A DNA stretch of 64,000 bases from Kosakonia radicincitans DSM 16656 (GCF_000280495.2 NZ_CP018016.1:2232001-2296000); one strand, 5' to 3'. Positions 28,523-39,147 are shown, numbered from the stretch's first letter. Numbers and translations are program-made. The notes: generated by a model not told the origin, from the letters alone.

Positions 28523-28798
28523 ATGTTTTGTGTGATCTACCGAAGTACCCGACGCGATCAGACTTATCTGTATGTCGAAAAAAGAGACGATTTTTCCCGC
28601 GTGCCGGAAACTTTAATGCAAAGTTTTGGTCAACCGCAGCTGGCAATGATTTTACCCCTCGACGGGCGTAAAAAACTGGCCGGTGCCGATTTGGAAAAAG
28701 TAAAAGAGGCGCTGACCACTCAGGGCTATTATTTGCAATTACCGCCACCGCCGGAAAATTTACTCAAACAGCATCTTGCTGATAACGACAAACAATAA
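28523..28798 (+). CDS. ycgL: YcgL-domain protein
   Basis: This 91-residue protein corresponds to E. coli YcgL from its MFCVIYRS segment; the E. coli entry has a longer N-terminus, but here an in-frame stop lies just upstream. It is a small soluble protein of the YcgL/DUF2139-like fold with [13 protein letters not shown] and [18 protein letters not shown]. Function is unknown. It is divergent from minC across 123 bases. Confidence 0.94.
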   Translation: MFCVIYRSTRRDQTYLYVEKRDDFSRVPETLMQSFGQPQLAMILPLDGRKKLAGADLEKVKEALTTQGYYLQLPPPPENLLKQHLADNDKQ

Positions 28799-28809
28799 TC
28801 TCCCCCCAC

Positions 28810-28841
28810 AGCGGCAGAATTTTCTGCCGCTGCTTATTTTC
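28810..28841 (+). terminator. Intrinsic terminator after ycgL
   Basis: AGCGGCAGAA / TTCTGCCGCT forms a 10-bp stem followed by GCTTATTTT, a moderate T tract. Confidence 0.75.
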
Positions 28842-28941
28842 CTTGCGGCAAAAGCCGTAACATATTGAGATTTGACAAACTGTCAGACGGCGCGGATAGT
28901 CATTTTTCGCTCATGTTCAATGTGTTACTTAGGGGAAAAAC

Positions 28942-29601
28942 ATGTATCAACATCATAACTGGCAGGGCGCACTGCTGGATTACCCGGTGAGTAAAGTGGT
29001 TTGCGTTGGCAGCAACTATGCGAAACATATTCAGGAGATGGGGAGCGCCACCCCTGAAGAGCCGGTGCTGTTTATCAAACCAGAAACCGCGCTGTGCGAT
29101 ATTCGCCAGCCGCTGGCTCTGCCGCAGGATTTTGGCTCTGTGCATCACGAAGTAGAGCTGGCCGTGCTGATTGGCGCGACATTGCGCCAGGCAACGGAAG
29201 AGCACGTCAAAAAAGCGATTGCCGGCTACGGCGTTGCGCTCGATCTTACGCTGCGCGATCTGCAAGGCAAAATGAAGAAAGCGGGGCAACCGTGGGAAAA
29301 AGCCAAAGGCTTTGACAACTCCTGCCCGATCTCCGGTTTCATTCCGGCGGCGGAATTTACCAGCGATCCGCAAAATACGCCGCTCGGGCTGAAAATCAAC
29401 GGTGAAGTGCGCCAGCAGGGCACCACGGCGGATATGATCCACAAAATCGTACCGCTGATCGCTTATATGAGCCGCTTCTTTACGCTGAAAGCGGGAGATG
29501 TGATCCTGACCGGTACGCCGGACGGCGTTGGTCCGCTGCACAGCGGCGACGAGCTGGAAGTCAGTTTCAACGGTTTTTCCCTGTCGACCCGCGTTCTGTA
29601 A
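28942..29601 (+). CDS. ycgM: FAH-family protein YcgM (oxaloacetate tautomerase-like)
   Basis: This 219-residue protein matches E. coli YcgM, a fumarylacetoacetate hydrolase superfamily member. The metal-binding acidic residues lie in FGSVHHEVELAVLIG and YGVALDLTLRDLQ, and the family's TGTPDGVGPL loop is present near the C-terminus. YcgM-type proteins have been reported to convert enol-oxaloacetate, an inhibitor of succinate dehydrogenase, to the keto form; I assign that by family. AGGGG lies upstream of the ATG. ycgN follows. Confidence 0.93.
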   Translation: MYQHHNWQGALLDYPVSKVVCVGSNYAKHIQEMGSATPEEPVLFIKPETALCDIRQPLALPQDFGSVHHEVELAVLIGATLRQATEEHVKKAIAGYGVALDLTLRDLQGKMKKAGQPWEKAKGFDNSCPISGFIPAAEFTSDPQNTPLGLKINGEVRQQGTTADMIHKIVPLIAYMSRFFTLKAGDVILTGTPDGVGPLHSGDELEVSFNGFSLSTRVL

Positions 29602-29679
29602 GGCAATTTGCCGCCTTAATCCGGCGGCAAAACTTGCATCCGCATGCCAGACTGGTTATAAGGTGCACCCTGGATTTCA

Positions 29680-30141
29680 ATGGCGGATTTCATCATGAGC
29701 GACACTCCTTTCTGGCAAAGCAAAACTCTCGAACAAATGACGGACGCGGAGTGGGAATCGCTGTGCGACGGCTGCGGTCAGTGCTGCCTGCATAAACTGA
29801 TGGATGAAGACACCGACGAGATCTACTTCACCAACGTTGCCTGCCGTCAGTTGAATATCAAAACCTGCCAGTGTCGCAACTACGAGCGGCGCTTCGAATA
29901 CGAACCGGACTGCATTAAGCTGACGCGCGAAAATCTGCCCACCTTCGAATGGCTGCCGCCGAGTTGCGCTTACCGCCTGCTGGCTGAAGGGAAATCGCTG
30001 CCGCTGTGGCACCCACTGCGTACAGGTTCGAAAGCGGCAATGCATGCGGAGCGTATCTCGGTACGGCATATTGCAGTGAAAGAGTCGGAAGTCCAGGACT
30101 GGCAGGACCATATCCTCAATAAACCTGAATGGGCGGATTGA
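29680..30141 (+). CDS. ycgN: Cysteine-cluster protein YcgN (UPF0260/YkgJ-like)
   Basis: This 153-residue protein matches E. coli YcgN in length and sequence. It carries the CxxCxxCC-type cluster ([11 protein letters not shown], about residues 29-39) and further cysteines ([27 protein letters not shown]), suggesting bound Zn or Fe-S. Function is unknown. The start at 29680 follows the E. coli length; an internal ATG at 29695 is possible. Confidence 0.93.
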   Translation: MADFIMSDTPFWQSKTLEQMTDAEWESLCDGCGQCCLHKLMDEDTDEIYFTNVACRQLNIKTCQCRNYERRFEYEPDCIKLTRENLPTFEWLPPSCAYRLLAEGKSLPLWHPLRTGSKAAMHAERISVRHIAVKESEVQDWQDHILNKPEWAD

Positions 30142-30480
30142 TCTGCCGAAGCCTCTGTCACGAAAATAAAGCGTTAATTTATTAAGCAGCAATTAATTGC
30201 TCTTCACCTTCACGTTTTATATATCGTCGAAATATCACCTGAGATTTTCAGTGAAATTAATGGTGTACGCAGTCAATTAAATCTGAAGCGAAGCGTCAGA
30301 CGATCTTTAGCTGTTGAGGCTGGTAATGCAGTGAGTCATTGCCGCGCCTGAAAGCAGAATGGATACATTGACTGCCCGCCTCCACGGCTCTTTTTTATAC
30401 TAAATCGCAAACAGTTCGCCGTTGTTTTTTCAACGACTGACGCTGATAACTGCCACGGTTTTGCGCCCGGTAGGTGAGGC
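30142..30480. other. Gene-free gap between ycgN and dsbB
   Basis: No convincing reading frame is present. In E. coli K-12 the hlyE and umuDC genes lie between ycgN and dsbB. Here I see neither them nor remnants, and no CTGT-N8-ACAG LexA box. Confidence 0.6.
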
Positions 30481-30482
30481 AT

Positions 30483-30512
30483 AAAAAAACGCTCCCGAAG
30501 GAGCGTTTTTTT
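30483..30512 (-). terminator. Terminator at the end of dsbB
   Basis: CGCTCC / GGAGCG with loop CGAA is flanked by seven A and seven T residues, so it works in either direction. It touches the dsbB stop codon. Confidence 0.9.
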
Positions 30513-31041
30513 AGCGACCGAACAGATCGCGTTTTTTCGGTTTGAACGGCTGGGCGATCAGCACCAGCAGAGCGACAATCAGATAAGCAACAAAAATACC
30601 CAGCAGCCATTGCGGCATGTCCAGCGTCAGAAACTCCCACTGACGTTCTGCACAATCACCTGTAGCAACAAACACTTGCGGTAGCCATTTATTGAGAGGT
30701 AGCCACTCAGGAAAACGCGCGGCGAAATCGCAGGTCATAAACGGCGAAGGGTGCAACTGAATCATCGTATGCTCCCAGGCGAGCTGGATACCGCGAAAAG
30801 CGCTGTAAATCCAGATAACCAGAGCGACATAGCGGAGCGGCGTTTTAGGTGCAATGGCTCCCACAATACCTGCGCCCATCACGCCAAATAGCGCACAACG
30901 TTCATAAATACAAAGCACGCAGGGTTTCAGCAGCATCACATGCTGGAACCACAGCGCGACCATTTCAAGTGCAAACGCAGTGAGTGCCATAAGAATCCAG
31001 GCACCGCGCCCACGCGAGCACTCATTTAAATATCGCAACAT
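30511..31041 (-). CDS. dsbB: Disulfide-bond oxidoreductase DsbB
   Basis: This 176-residue protein has the same length as E. coli DsbB. It is a four-helix inner-membrane protein that reoxidises periplasmic DsbA and passes electrons to quinones. The two redox pairs are present: PCVLC (Cys41/Cys44) and the loop cysteines in FMTCDF and TGDCAE. The quinone-site Arg in YERCALFG is conserved. The start at 31041 is by homology; 20 further codons upstream are open but unsupported. Confidence 0.97.
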   Translation of the reverse strand: MLRYLNECSRGRGAWILMALTAFALEMVALWFQHVMLLKPCVLCIYERCALFGVMGAGIVGAIAPKTPLRYVALVIWIYSAFRGIQLAWEHTMIQLHPSPFMTCDFAARFPEWLPLNKWLPQVFVATGDCAERQWEFLTLDMPQWLLGIFVAYLIVALLVLIAQPFKPKKRDLFGR

Positions 31042-31370
31042 AATCTTTTCCCTGGAGATGCGTAGACAACGCAGTGTAAACGAAATCATTGTAGAGGCCA
31101 CTAGCAGGCATCAAAATAATACGTAATCGAATGTTTATCATGCGGAATGTCAAATTGGGAATAAACTTGCTGCTATTTTGCGCGAAACAAAATATTGATA
31201 GATTCTGGTTTGTTTCAAATGAAAGGCCTGCTTAAAACAGGGTTAAGCCTTGTAAAATCACGAAAATGGAGATGCGATCCCTTTTTTTCTTCTTGCCGTA
31301 CGCTACCTGCCCCGGACGGGGTCTGGTATGATGAGTGTCCTTTGCTTAGCTGTGTAATGGAAATTTGTCT
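31042..31370. other. Divergent dsbB/fadR intergenic region; nhaB absent
   Basis: In E. coli the Na+/H+ antiporter gene nhaB lies here between dsbB and fadR. This window has only 329 non-coding bases, with no NhaB-like frame on either strand. It contains the fadR promoter region and probably the dsbB promoter. Confidence 0.75.
31321..31337 (+). promoter_or_regulatory. FadR-box-like sequence overlapping the probable fadR -10
   Basis: GTCTGGTATGATGAGTG shares 12 of 17 positions with the fadD operator at 23541, including CTGGTA and TGAGT. Its TATGAT could be the fadR -10 hexamer, 34 bases ahead of the start. This would place FadR at its own promoter. It is a motif match only. Confidence 0.4.
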
Positions 31371-32090
31371 ATGGTCATTAAGGCGCAGAGCCCGGCGGGT
31401 TTCGCGGAAGAATACATTATCGAAAGTATCTGGAATAGTCGCTTTCCGCCAGGATCGATTCTTCCGGCTGAACGCGAACTCTCTGAACTGATCGGCGTCA
31501 CTCGTACCACGTTGCGCGAAGTGTTGCAGCGTCTGGCACGTGATGGCTGGTTGACGATTCAGCACGGCAAACCCACGAAAGTGAATAATTTCTGGGAAAC
31601 ATCGGGGCTGAATATTCTCGAAACACTGGCGCGTCTGGATCACGAAAGCGTTCCTCAGTTGATCGATAATCTGCTGTCGGTGCGTACCAATATCTCAACG
31701 ATTTTTATTCGTACGGCATTCCGCCTGCATCCGGATCAAGCGTTGCAGGTATTGGCCAAAGCGCGCGAGGTGGAAGATCACGCCGATGCGTTCGCCGATC
31801 TCGATTACAACGTTTTCCGTGGGCTGGCGTTTGCTTCCGGCAACCCGATCTATGGGCTGATCCTCAACGGCATGAAAGGGCTGTACACACGCATCGGGCG
31901 TCATTACTTCTCCAGCCCGGAAGCCCGCAGCCTGGCGCTGGGTTTTTATCACCAGCTTGCCGAAGTGTGTGAACAGGCGCAGTACGAAAAAGTCTATGAG
32001 CTGGTGCGTCGTTACGGCCATGAAAGCGGTGAAATCTGGCACCGTATGCAAAAAACGATGCCTGGCGATTTAGCATTGCAGGTCCGTTAA
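31371..32090 (+). CDS. fadR: Fatty-acid regulator FadR
   Basis: This 239-residue protein has the same length as E. coli FadR, the GntR-family acyl-CoA-responsive regulator that represses fad genes and activates fabA/fabB. The N-terminal winged helix (about residues 8-70; [26 protein letters not shown]) is followed by the all-helical acyl-CoA-binding domain. The start is set at ATG 31371 ([10 protein letters not shown]). Confidence 0.98.
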   Translation: MVIKAQSPAGFAEEYIIESIWNSRFPPGSILPAERELSELIGVTRTTLREVLQRLARDGWLTIQHGKPTKVNNFWETSGLNILETLARLDHESVPQLIDNLLSVRTNISTIFIRTAFRLHPDQALQVLAKAREVEDHADAFADLDYNVFRGLAFASGNPIYGLILNGMKGLYTRIGRHYFSSPEARSLALGFYHQLAEVCEQAQYEKVYELVRRYGHESGEIWHRMQKTMPGDLALQVR

Positions 32091-32092
32091 GC

Positions 32093-32125
32093 AAAAAAAA
32101 CCCTCTGCGTACAGAGGGTTTTTTC
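32093..32125. terminator. Bidirectional terminator between fadR and ycgB
   Basis: AAAACCCTCTG / CAGAGGGTTTT forms an 11-bp stem with loop CGTA, with A runs before and T runs after. Confidence 0.93.
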
Positions 32126-32126
32126 G

Positions 32127-33659
32127 TTACAGGCTGCTCTGGCGGGGCGGGCATCTTTCCAGCAGTTCCACGCTGCCATCTTCATTTTGCTGTTCCAGCA
32201 GCACATCAAACCCCCACAGGCGATGCACGTGTTTCAGAACTTCGCGGCGGCTTTTATCCAGCGGCGCGCGGTTATGCGGAATATAACGCAGCGTTAATGA
32301 GCGATCGCCGCGCAGATCGACATTCCAGACCTGAATGTTGGGTTCCAGGTTGCTGAGGTTGTACTGCGACGACAGGCGCGAGCGAATTTCCCGGTATCCC
32401 TCTTCATTATGGATTGCCGCGATCTCCAGGTAGTTATTGCGATCGTCATCCAGCACGGTAAAGAAGCGGAAATCACGCATGATTTTCGGCGACATAAACT
32501 GGCTAATGAAGCTTTCATCTTTAAAATCGCGCATGGCGAAATGCAGCGTGTCCAGCCAGTCGGAACCGGCAATATCCGGGAACCAGTAGCGGTCTTCGTC
32601 CGTCGGTGACTGGCAAATACGCTTAATATCCTGGAACATGGCAAAGCCAAGTGCATACGGGTTAATCCCGCTGTACCACGGGCTGTTATAGGGGGGCTGG
32701 AACACAACGTTAGTGTGGCTGTGCAGGAATTCCAGCATAAAGCGGTCGGTCACTTTCCCTTCGTCATAGAGATGATTAAGGATGGTGTAATGCCAGAAAG
32801 TCGCCCAGCCTTCATTCATTACCTGCGTCTGTTTTTGCGGGTAGAAATACTGGCTGACTTTACGCACGATGCGCAGGATCTCACGCTGCCATGACTCCAG
32901 CAACGGCGCGTTCTTCTCCATAAAATAGAGCAGGTTTTCCTGCGGCTCAGACGGATAACGGCGCGCTTCGGCGATGGTTGGCTCCTCTTCGCGTTTCGGC
33001 AGCGTACGCCACAGCATATTCACCTGGCTTTGCAGATACTCCTCGCGGCTTTTCTGCCGGGCTTTCTCCTCCTGCAACGAGATTTTTTGCGGACGTTTAT
33101 AGCGATCCACTCCGTAGTTCATCAACGCATGGCACGAGTCGAGCAGCTTTTCGACTTCATCGACGCCGTACCGCTCTTCGCAGTCGGTAATGTATTTCCG
33201 CGCGAAAATGAGGTAATCGACAATCGAACTGGCGTCGGTCCAGCTACGGAACAGGTAGTTATTCTTAAAGAAAGAGTTGTGCCCATAGCAGGCATGCGCC
33301 ATCACCAGCGCTTGCATGGTGATGGTATTTTCTTCCATCAGATAAGCGATACACGGGTTGGAGTTAATGACAATCTCGTAAGCCAGCCCCTGTTGCCCGT
33401 GTTTATAGAGCCGTTCGGTTTCAATGAATTTCTTACCAAACGACCAGTGAGGGTAGTTGATTGGCATACCGACGCTGGAGTAGGCATCCATCATCTGTTC
33501 TGAAGTAATGACTTCAATTTGATGCGGATAAGTATCCAGGCGATAAAGTTTTGCCACCCGGTCGATTTCGGCCAGATAGACATCCAGTAGATCAAAAGTC
33601 CAGTCGGGTCCATCACTCAGACGAATAGAGTCCTTATTCATTGAGTCAATCGTAGCCAT
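32127..33659 (-). CDS. ycgB: SpoVR-family protein YcgB
   Basis: This 510-residue protein matches E. coli YcgB in length and sequence. It belongs to the SpoVR family, named for a Bacillus protein required for spore cortex formation; the biochemical role is unknown. E. coli ycgB depends on RpoS. The conserved segments MAHACYGHNSFFKNNYLF and NEGWATFWHYTILNHLYD contain His/Glu clusters that resemble metal-binding sites. In some bacteria the family is linked with the yeaGH genes. Confidence 0.94.
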   Translation of the reverse strand: MATIDSMNKDSIRLSDGPDWTFDLLDVYLAEIDRVAKLYRLDTYPHQIEVITSEQMMDAYSSVGMPINYPHWSFGKKFIETERLYKHGQQGLAYEIVINSNPCIAYLMEENTITMQALVMAHACYGHNSFFKNNYLFRSWTDASSIVDYLIFARKYITDCEERYGVDEVEKLLDSCHALMNYGVDRYKRPQKISLQEEKARQKSREEYLQSQVNMLWRTLPKREEEPTIAEARRYPSEPQENLLYFMEKNAPLLESWQREILRIVRKVSQYFYPQKQTQVMNEGWATFWHYTILNHLYDEGKVTDRFMLEFLHSHTNVVFQPPYNSPWYSGINPYALGFAMFQDIKRICQSPTDEDRYWFPDIAGSDWLDTLHFAMRDFKDESFISQFMSPKIMRDFRFFTVLDDDRNNYLEIAAIHNEEGYREIRSRLSSQYNLSNLEPNIQVWNVDLRGDRSLTLRYIPHNRAPLDKSRREVLKHVHRLWGFDVLLEQQNEDGSVELLERCPPRQSSL

Positions 33660-33873
33660 TAGCGCGCCCTCATTGTTAGAACACTCTCTGTATGGAGCGT
33701 CTCATTTCAAGCATAGAACACGCAATCAATTCTGTACGTCATGGCACTTTTTTTGTTCGCGATTTTTGATCCTGTCACCGGCCTTAATCGCTGCTTTTGC
33801 AAAATTTTATACTGCGGCGAAATGTCGCGCAGCAGGAGATGCTAAATAATCGCAGGCCTTGTGATACGGTGAG
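33660..33873. other. Divergent ycgB/dadA promoter region
   Basis: The whole 318-base gap between ycgB and dadA holds no gene. It should contain promoters for both; a CRP-like site is listed separately. Confidence 0.5.
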
Positions 33874-33893
33874 GCTGTGAGGAATGTCACCAT
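33874..33893 (+). promoter_or_regulatory. CRP-like site upstream of dadA
   Basis: TGTGA-N6-TCACC at 33876-33891 matches the CRP consensus TGTGA-N6-TCACA in nine of ten core positions. It lies about 90-100 bases before the dadA start. E. coli dadAX is controlled by cAMP-CRP and Lrp. Confidence 0.65.
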
Positions 33894-33977
33894 AAAAAAG
33901 CCATATGTTGAATAATATTTTCATCTGGGTTATCAATTTGTAATTAGACGATTGTGCTTTACTCACAGGAGAGGGAT

Positions 33978-35276
33978 ATGCGAGTTGTTGTATTGGGAAG
34001 CGGCGTTGTGGGCGTCGCCAGTGCCTGGTATTTGCGTCAGGCGGGTCATGATGTCACGGTCATTGACCGCCAGCCTGGTCCGGCACAGGAAACCAGCGCC
34101 GGTAATGCCGGGCAGATTTCCCCCGGTTATGCCGCGCCCTGGGCCGCGCCGGGTGTGCCGCTGAAGGCCATCAAATGGATGTTCCAGCGCCATGCACCGC
34201 TTGCTATCAGCCTTGACGGCACCTCATCGCAGCTGAAATGGATGTGGCAGATGCTGCGTAACTGCGACGCCCGGCACTATGCAGAGAACAAAGGGCGTAT
34301 GGTGCGGCTGGCAGAGTACAGCCGCGACTGCCTGAAGTTGCTACGTGAGACAACCGGTATTCAGTATGAAGGGCGGCAGGGCGGTACCTTGCAGCTCTTC
34401 CGCACCGCTGCACAGTATGAAAACGCCACCCGCGACATTGCCGTGTTGCAGGATGCAGGCGTTCCTTACCAGTTGCTGGAATCCGCACGTCTGGCTGAGG
34501 TAGAGCCTGCGCTGGCGGAAGTGGCGCACAAATTAACCGGCGGCCTGCGTTTGCCAAATGATGAAACCGGCGACTGCCAGCTTTTTACTCAGCAACTTGC
34601 CAGCATGGCAGAGCAGGCCGGGGTGGTCTTTCGTTTCAATACTCCGGTGGATCGTCTGCTGTATGAAGGCGAAAACATCTATGGCGTGAAGTGCGGCGAA
34701 GAAGTGGTAAAAGCCGATGCGTATGTGATGGCCTTCGGCTCCTGGTCAACCGGACTGCTGAAAGGCATCGTTGATATTCCGGTATACCCGCTGAAAGGCT
34801 ACTCACTGACGATTCCTGTCGCGCAGGAAGACGGCGCGCCGGTTTCCACTATCCTCGATGAAACCTACAAAATCGCCATTACGCGCTTTGATAAGCGTAT
34901 TCGTGTCGGCGGCATGGCGGAAATTGTCGGTTTCAACACCGAGCTGCTGCAACCGCGTCGCGAAACGCTGGAAATGGTGGTACGCGATCTCTTCCCGCGC
35001 GGTGGTCGCGTTGAAGATGCGACATTCTGGACCGGCCTGCGTCCGATGACGCCGGACGGTACGCCGGTTGTTGGCCGTACGCCGTATAAAAATCTGTGGC
35101 TCAACACTGGTCACGGTACGCTGGGCTGGACGATGGCCTGTGGTTCCGGCCAGTTGCTCAGTGATTTAATGTCCGGCAAAACGCCTGCTATTGCGGCTGA
35201 CGATCTCTCCGTTGCCCGCTATTTACCCGGCTTTACCCCGGCACGCGCACAGCATCTGCATGGCGTTCATAACTGA
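33978..35276 (+). CDS. dadA: D-amino acid dehydrogenase DadA
   Basis: This 432-residue protein has the same length as E. coli DadA. It is a membrane-associated FAD enzyme that oxidises D-alanine and other D-amino acids to keto acids. The FAD-binding GxGxxG motif [15 protein letters not shown] is at the N-terminus, and the DAO-family C-terminal segment [14 protein letters not shown] is present. The start is set at ATG 33978 by homology and GAGAGG upstream. It is first gene of dadAX. Confidence 0.98.
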   Translation: MRVVVLGSGVVGVASAWYLRQAGHDVTVIDRQPGPAQETSAGNAGQISPGYAAPWAAPGVPLKAIKWMFQRHAPLAISLDGTSSQLKWMWQMLRNCDARHYAENKGRMVRLAEYSRDCLKLLRETTGIQYEGRQGGTLQLFRTAAQYENATRDIAVLQDAGVPYQLLESARLAEVEPALAEVAHKLTGGLRLPNDETGDCQLFTQQLASMAEQAGVVFRFNTPVDRLLYEGENIYGVKCGEEVVKADAYVMAFGSWSTGLLKGIVDIPVYPLKGYSLTIPVAQEDGAPVSTILDETYKIAITRFDKRIRVGGMAEIVGFNTELLQPRRETLEMVVRDLFPRGGRVEDATFWTGLRPMTPDGTPVVGRTPYKNLWLNTGHGTLGWTMACGSGQLLSDLMSGKTPAIAADDLSVARYLPGFTPARAQHLHGVHN

Positions 35277-35294
35277 TAAATATAAGGAAAAATG

Positions 35295-36365
35295 ATGTCT
35301 CGTCCGATTATGGCCTCGCTGGACTTGCAGGCGTTGGGCAATAACTTACAGGTCGTGCGTCGGGCTGCGCCAACAGCTAAGGTCTGGTCAGTGGTCAAGG
35401 CGAATGCATATGGTCACGGTATCGATCGTGTCTGGCGTTCGCTTGCCAGCACGGATGGTTTTGCGATGCTGAATCTCGAAGAGGCCATTTTGCTGCGTGA
35501 ACGCGGCTGGAAAGGGCCGATTCTGATGCTGGAAGGTTTTTTTCACGCCGATGAATTACCGCTATTCGATAAATACCGGCTGACCACCAGCCTGCACAGC
35601 AACTGGCAGATTAAGGCGTTACAAAATGCGCAACTGCAAGCGCCGCTGGATATCTATCTGAAGATTAACAGCGGCATGAATCGCCTTGGCTTTATGCCGG
35701 ATCGCGTGCATACCGTGTGGCAGCAACTGCGGGCGATTAACAACGTAAGCAGCATTACCCTGATGTCGCACTTTGCCGAAGCTGAACGCCCGGACGGCAT
35801 CGCCGGGCCGATGGCGCGTATTGCGCAGGCGGCGGAAGGGCTGGATGCGCCGCGATCGTTGTCCAACTCTGCGGCGACGCTATGGCATCCTGAAGCGCAT
35901 TTCGACTGGGTGCGTCCGGGTATTGTGCTGTATGGCGCATCGCCTTCCGGTCAATGGCAGGATGTCGCCAACAGCGGTATTCGGCCGGTGATGACGCTCA
36001 GCAGCGAAATTATCGCGGTGCAAACGTTAAAAGCGGGCGAAACGGTCGGTTATGGTTGCCGCTATCGCGCGAGCGAGGAGCAGCGTATCGGTGTGGTGGC
36101 CTGCGGTTATGCCGATGGTTATCCGCGCATTGCGCCTTCCGGCACGCCGGTACTGGTCGATGGAATTCGCACCGGCACGGTCGGCGCGATTTCGATGGAT
36201 ATGCTTACGGTCGATTTAACGCCTTGCCCGCAGGCCGGTATCGGTACGCCGGTTGAACTGTGGGGCAAGGAGATAAAAATCGATGAAGTCGCTGCGGCAG
36301 CAGGCACGGTTGGGTACGAACTGATGTGCGCACTGGCGCCGCGCGTGCCTGTTGTGACGGTGTAA
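35295..36365 (+). CDS. dadX: Catabolic alanine racemase DadX
   Basis: This 356-residue protein matches E. coli DadX. This PLP enzyme interconverts L- and D-alanine, feeding DadA. The PLP-binding Lys is in VVKANAYGHG (about residue 34), and the second catalytic Tyr lies in VGYGCRYRASEEQR. An ATG three bases upstream (35292) is also possible; 35295 gives better spacing to AAGGA and the family length. It lies 18 bases after dadA. Confidence 0.97.
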   Translation: MSRPIMASLDLQALGNNLQVVRRAAPTAKVWSVVKANAYGHGIDRVWRSLASTDGFAMLNLEEAILLRERGWKGPILMLEGFFHADELPLFDKYRLTTSLHSNWQIKALQNAQLQAPLDIYLKINSGMNRLGFMPDRVHTVWQQLRAINNVSSITLMSHFAEAERPDGIAGPMARIAQAAEGLDAPRSLSNSAATLWHPEAHFDWVRPGIVLYGASPSGQWQDVANSGIRPVMTLSSEIIAVQTLKAGETVGYGCRYRASEEQRIGVVACGYADGYPRIAPSGTPVLVDGIRTGTVGAISMDMLTVDLTPCPQAGIGTPVELWGKEIKIDEVAAAAGTVGYELMCALAPRVPVVTV

Positions 36366-36380
36366 CTTACTGCGGGGCGG

Positions 36381-38114
36381 TTATTCCGCCTCGTCTTCTG
36401 CTACTCTGACGCCCACTTTTAACACCGCGTTGTCGGCTTTTTCGGCCACCGTCCAGATCATTCCGGCAAACTCAACCTGGTCGCCTACCACCGGTGCTGC
36501 ACCCAACAGTTGCTGTACGATATCGCCCAGCGTTTGCTGATTATCGCGGTGCTCAAGCCCTTCCTCCAGGCCGTAAATAAGTGCCACGTCGGCGAATTTG
36601 GCATCGGCTTCGAGGATAAAATCGCCAAAGAAACGCTGATCCAGCGCGACCGGCGGCGACTGGCTAAACAGCTTGCCGAGCGCAGGGAGATCCCGCTCGC
36701 GCCCAATGACACACAGTACATCGCCTTCCCGCAACCGCGTGCTGCCGGTCGGATGCAACAGACTGTTACCGCGAAACAGCGCCGCAATACGCGTCTCTTC
36801 CGGCATGTGCAAATCACGCAACGCCGCGCCCACGCACCATTTATCGGCGCTGAGCTGGTAGACGAACTGCTCGAAGGGATTATCCGGATGAATATCCAGC
36901 CCCACGCGAGAAACAGGCCAGCCGACCGGCGGCACCACCACCTTGGCTTTTTTCGCTGCCCAGGTGAGCGAGGTCCCCTGGAACAGCAACGAGATCAGCA
37001 CCACGAAGAAGGCAACGTTAAAGAACAGCCGCGCATTATCCAGCCCGGCCATCATCGGGAAGGTAGCGAGAATAATCGGCACGGCGCCGCGCAGCCCCAC
37101 CCAACTGATAAACACGCGCTCACGCAGATTGAAACCGCGGAACGGCAGCAGGCTGGCGAACACCGACAGCGGACGGGCGATAAAAATCATCCATGCGGAG
37201 AGGATCAGGGCAGAGACGGCAATCGGCAGCAGATCGGACGGCGTGACCAGCAGGCCCAGCACGAGGAACATGGCGATTTGCGCCAGCCAGGCCAGACCAT
37301 CGAAGTTTTGCAGAATCCCGTAACGATTGCGGATCGGCCGGTTGCCCAGCACAAAACCACATAAATAAACGGCCAGAATGCCGCTACCGTGCAGGGCCGT
37401 CGTCAGGGAAAAAACCAGAATACCACCGCTGAGCGCCAGTAGCGGGTAGAGACCTGGCGGCAGGGCGATACGGTTGATCATCTGTTGCAGCAGGTAGCCG
37501 CCCGCACCGCCCAGCAGAATGCCGAGACCAAACTCCTGCACGATATGCACCAGGAACATCACATCGAGATCGGCTTTGTGCTTCTGGATCATCTCAATCA
37601 GCGTGATGGTCAGGAAAACAGCCATCGGATCGTTACTGCCCGACTCGATCTCCAGCGTGGAGCCAACGCGTTCGTTCAGCCCTTTGCCTCCCAGCAGCGA
37701 GAACACCGCCGCCGCATCGGTGGAGCCGACAATCGCGCCAATCAGCAGCCCTTCCATCAGGTTGAGCTTGAACAACCACGCAGCCATCATACCGGTAAGG
37801 CTGGAGGTGACCAGCACACCAACAGTAGCGAGCGAAAGCGCAGGGCCGAGCGCAACACGAAAGGAACTGGCGCGGGTTCGCATGCCGCCATCCAGCAAAA
37901 TGATCGCCAGCGCGAGGTTACTGACCATATAAGCCAGCGGGTAGTTATCGAACGGGATCCCGCCGATACCGTCAATGCCGGCTAACATACCGATGACCAG
38001 AAAAATGACCAGGATAGGAATACCAAGGCGGGAAGAGAAAGAACTCAATAAGATGCTACAGGTTACAAGAACAGAACCCAGAATAAACAGACTAATTATC
38101 GCCTCAGCGTCCAA
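36381..38114 (-). CDS. nhaP2: K+/H+ antiporter NhaP2 (CvrA)
   Basis: This 577-residue protein matches E. coli CvrA/NhaP2. It is a CPA1-family inner-membrane antiporter exchanging K+ for H+ and limiting cell volume at low osmolarity. About 12 hydrophobic segments (residues 5-390) include the acidic motif [23 protein letters not shown] and [11 protein letters not shown] cytoplasmic TrkA-C-like domain follows (about 400-490; [15 protein letters not shown]), then a CorC-like domain at the C-terminus. The start is TTG ([10 protein letters not shown]) with AAGGAG upstream. Confidence 0.95.
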   Translation of the reverse strand: MDAEAIISLFILGSVLVTCSILLSSFSSRLGIPILVIFLVIGMLAGIDGIGGIPFDNYPLAYMVSNLALAIILLDGGMRTRASSFRVALGPALSLATVGVLVTSSLTGMMAAWLFKLNLMEGLLIGAIVGSTDAAAVFSLLGGKGLNERVGSTLEIESGSNDPMAVFLTITLIEMIQKHKADLDVMFLVHIVQEFGLGILLGGAGGYLLQQMINRIALPPGLYPLLALSGGILVFSLTTALHGSGILAVYLCGFVLGNRPIRNRYGILQNFDGLAWLAQIAMFLVLGLLVTPSDLLPIAVSALILSAWMIFIARPLSVFASLLPFRGFNLRERVFISWVGLRGAVPIILATFPMMAGLDNARLFFNVAFFVVLISLLFQGTSLTWAAKKAKVVVPPVGWPVSRVGLDIHPDNPFEQFVYQLSADKWCVGAALRDLHMPEETRIAALFRGNSLLHPTGSTRLREGDVLCVIGRERDLPALGKLFSQSPPVALDQRFFGDFILEADAKFADVALIYGLEEGLEHRDNQQTLGDIVQQLLGAAPVVGDQVEFAGMIWTVAEKADNAVLKVGVRVAEDEAE

Positions 38115-38235
38115 TGTGGTGCTTCTCCTTAATCCTCGCCAGTGGGAATCCCCCGGGCCGGAAACCCGGGGTTGGTAACTTCACTTCATAATAACGGCAG
38201 AAACAGTGTTTTAATAAGAACATTAAGCACTTTTT

Positions 38236-39147
38236 TTACCCGGAGATCACAGGATGACCGGTCAGCGTCAGGCGTGTTTTATCAGTATGTTGCAGCTGAG
38301 CAAACGCGCCTAACGGCAGGGTTACCGTTTGCGGCTCATGGCCGAAGGCCAGCCCGCTAATGACCGGGATAGTCAGCTGTGAACGCAGGTAATCCACCAT
38401 CTTTGTAAGATTGTAGCCCGCATCATAATCGTTAGGTTGCGCGTGGGAGAAACTACCGAGAATGAGCGCCTGCTGCTGCGCCAGAATTCCGGCGTGCAGC
38501 AGTTGCAAAAGCATTCGCTCAACGCGGTAAGGATGCTCATTAATATCTTCCACCACCAGAATGCCGCCCGGCATTGACGGCAACCACGGCGTGCCGATAA
38601 GTGAAGTTAGCATCGCCAGATTCCCGCCCCACAGCGTGCCTTCAACATGGCATCGTGGGCCAACGCCGTTCCACTCGATGCTGAAGGTCGGGTTGGTCAG
38701 TGCGCGCCAGAAGTGCTCCTGCGTGAAGGCATCCAGCGTGTCTGCGCCGAAATTACCCGCCAGCATCGGCCCGCTAAAGGTAACCACCTTGCCGGTTGCC
38801 AGCAGACCAAGCTGGATAGCCGTAAAATCACTGTGGCCGCATATCAGCAGCGGTTGTTGTTGCTGACGCGCTGCGATGCCCTGCCAGTCGATATCAGCCA
38901 GCAAACGGCTGGCGCCATAGCCGCCGCGCACCGCCATCACAATCGTATTATTGCCCGCCAGGGTTGCCAGTGCGTTGATATCGGCCAGACGCTCTTCATC
39001 GCTGCCGGCAAACCGCTCGCTGCGCCGGGTGATGACGGATGGATTGGCAATGTGATGCCCCTGCTGCGTCAGACGTTCGACGGCAAGTGCCGCCGCGTGC
39101 TGATTAATGCAATAACCGGAAGGGGCAATCAAATGGATGGTGGACAT
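38236..39147 (-). CDS. ldcA: Murein tetrapeptide L,D-carboxypeptidase LdcA
   Basis: This 303-residue protein matches E. coli LdcA (304). This cytoplasmic S66-family peptidase removes the terminal D-alanine from recycled murein tetrapeptides. The nucleophile-loop segment [13 protein letters not shown] (about residues 75-88) and the region carrying the remaining triad residues ([32 protein letters not shown]) are present. It is divergent from emtA, another murein enzyme. Confidence 0.95.
   Translation of the reverse strand: MSTIHLIAPSGYCINQHAAALAVERLTQQGHHIANPSVITRRSERFAGSDEERLADINALATLAGNNTIVMAVRGGYGASRLLADIDWQGIAARQQQQPLLICGHSDFTAIQLGLLATGKVVTFSGPMLAGNFGADTLDAFTQEHFWRALTNPTFSIEWNGVGPRCHVEGTLWGGNLAMLTSLIGTPWLPSMPGGILVVEDINEHPYRVERMLLQLLHAGILAQQQALILGSFSHAQPNDYDAGYNLTKMVDYLRSQLTIPVISGLAFGHEPQTVTLPLGAFAQLQHTDKTRLTLTGHPVISG

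Noticed and set aside
29607..29631. Hairpin TTTGCCGCC / GGCGGCAAA after ycgM
   Set aside because: No T run follows on the plus strand, so I did not call it a terminator; ycgN continues in the same direction 80 bases on.
30142..30480. Looked for umuD/hlyE remnants and a LexA box
   Set aside because: No CTGT-N8-ACAG match and no translated similarity in any frame.
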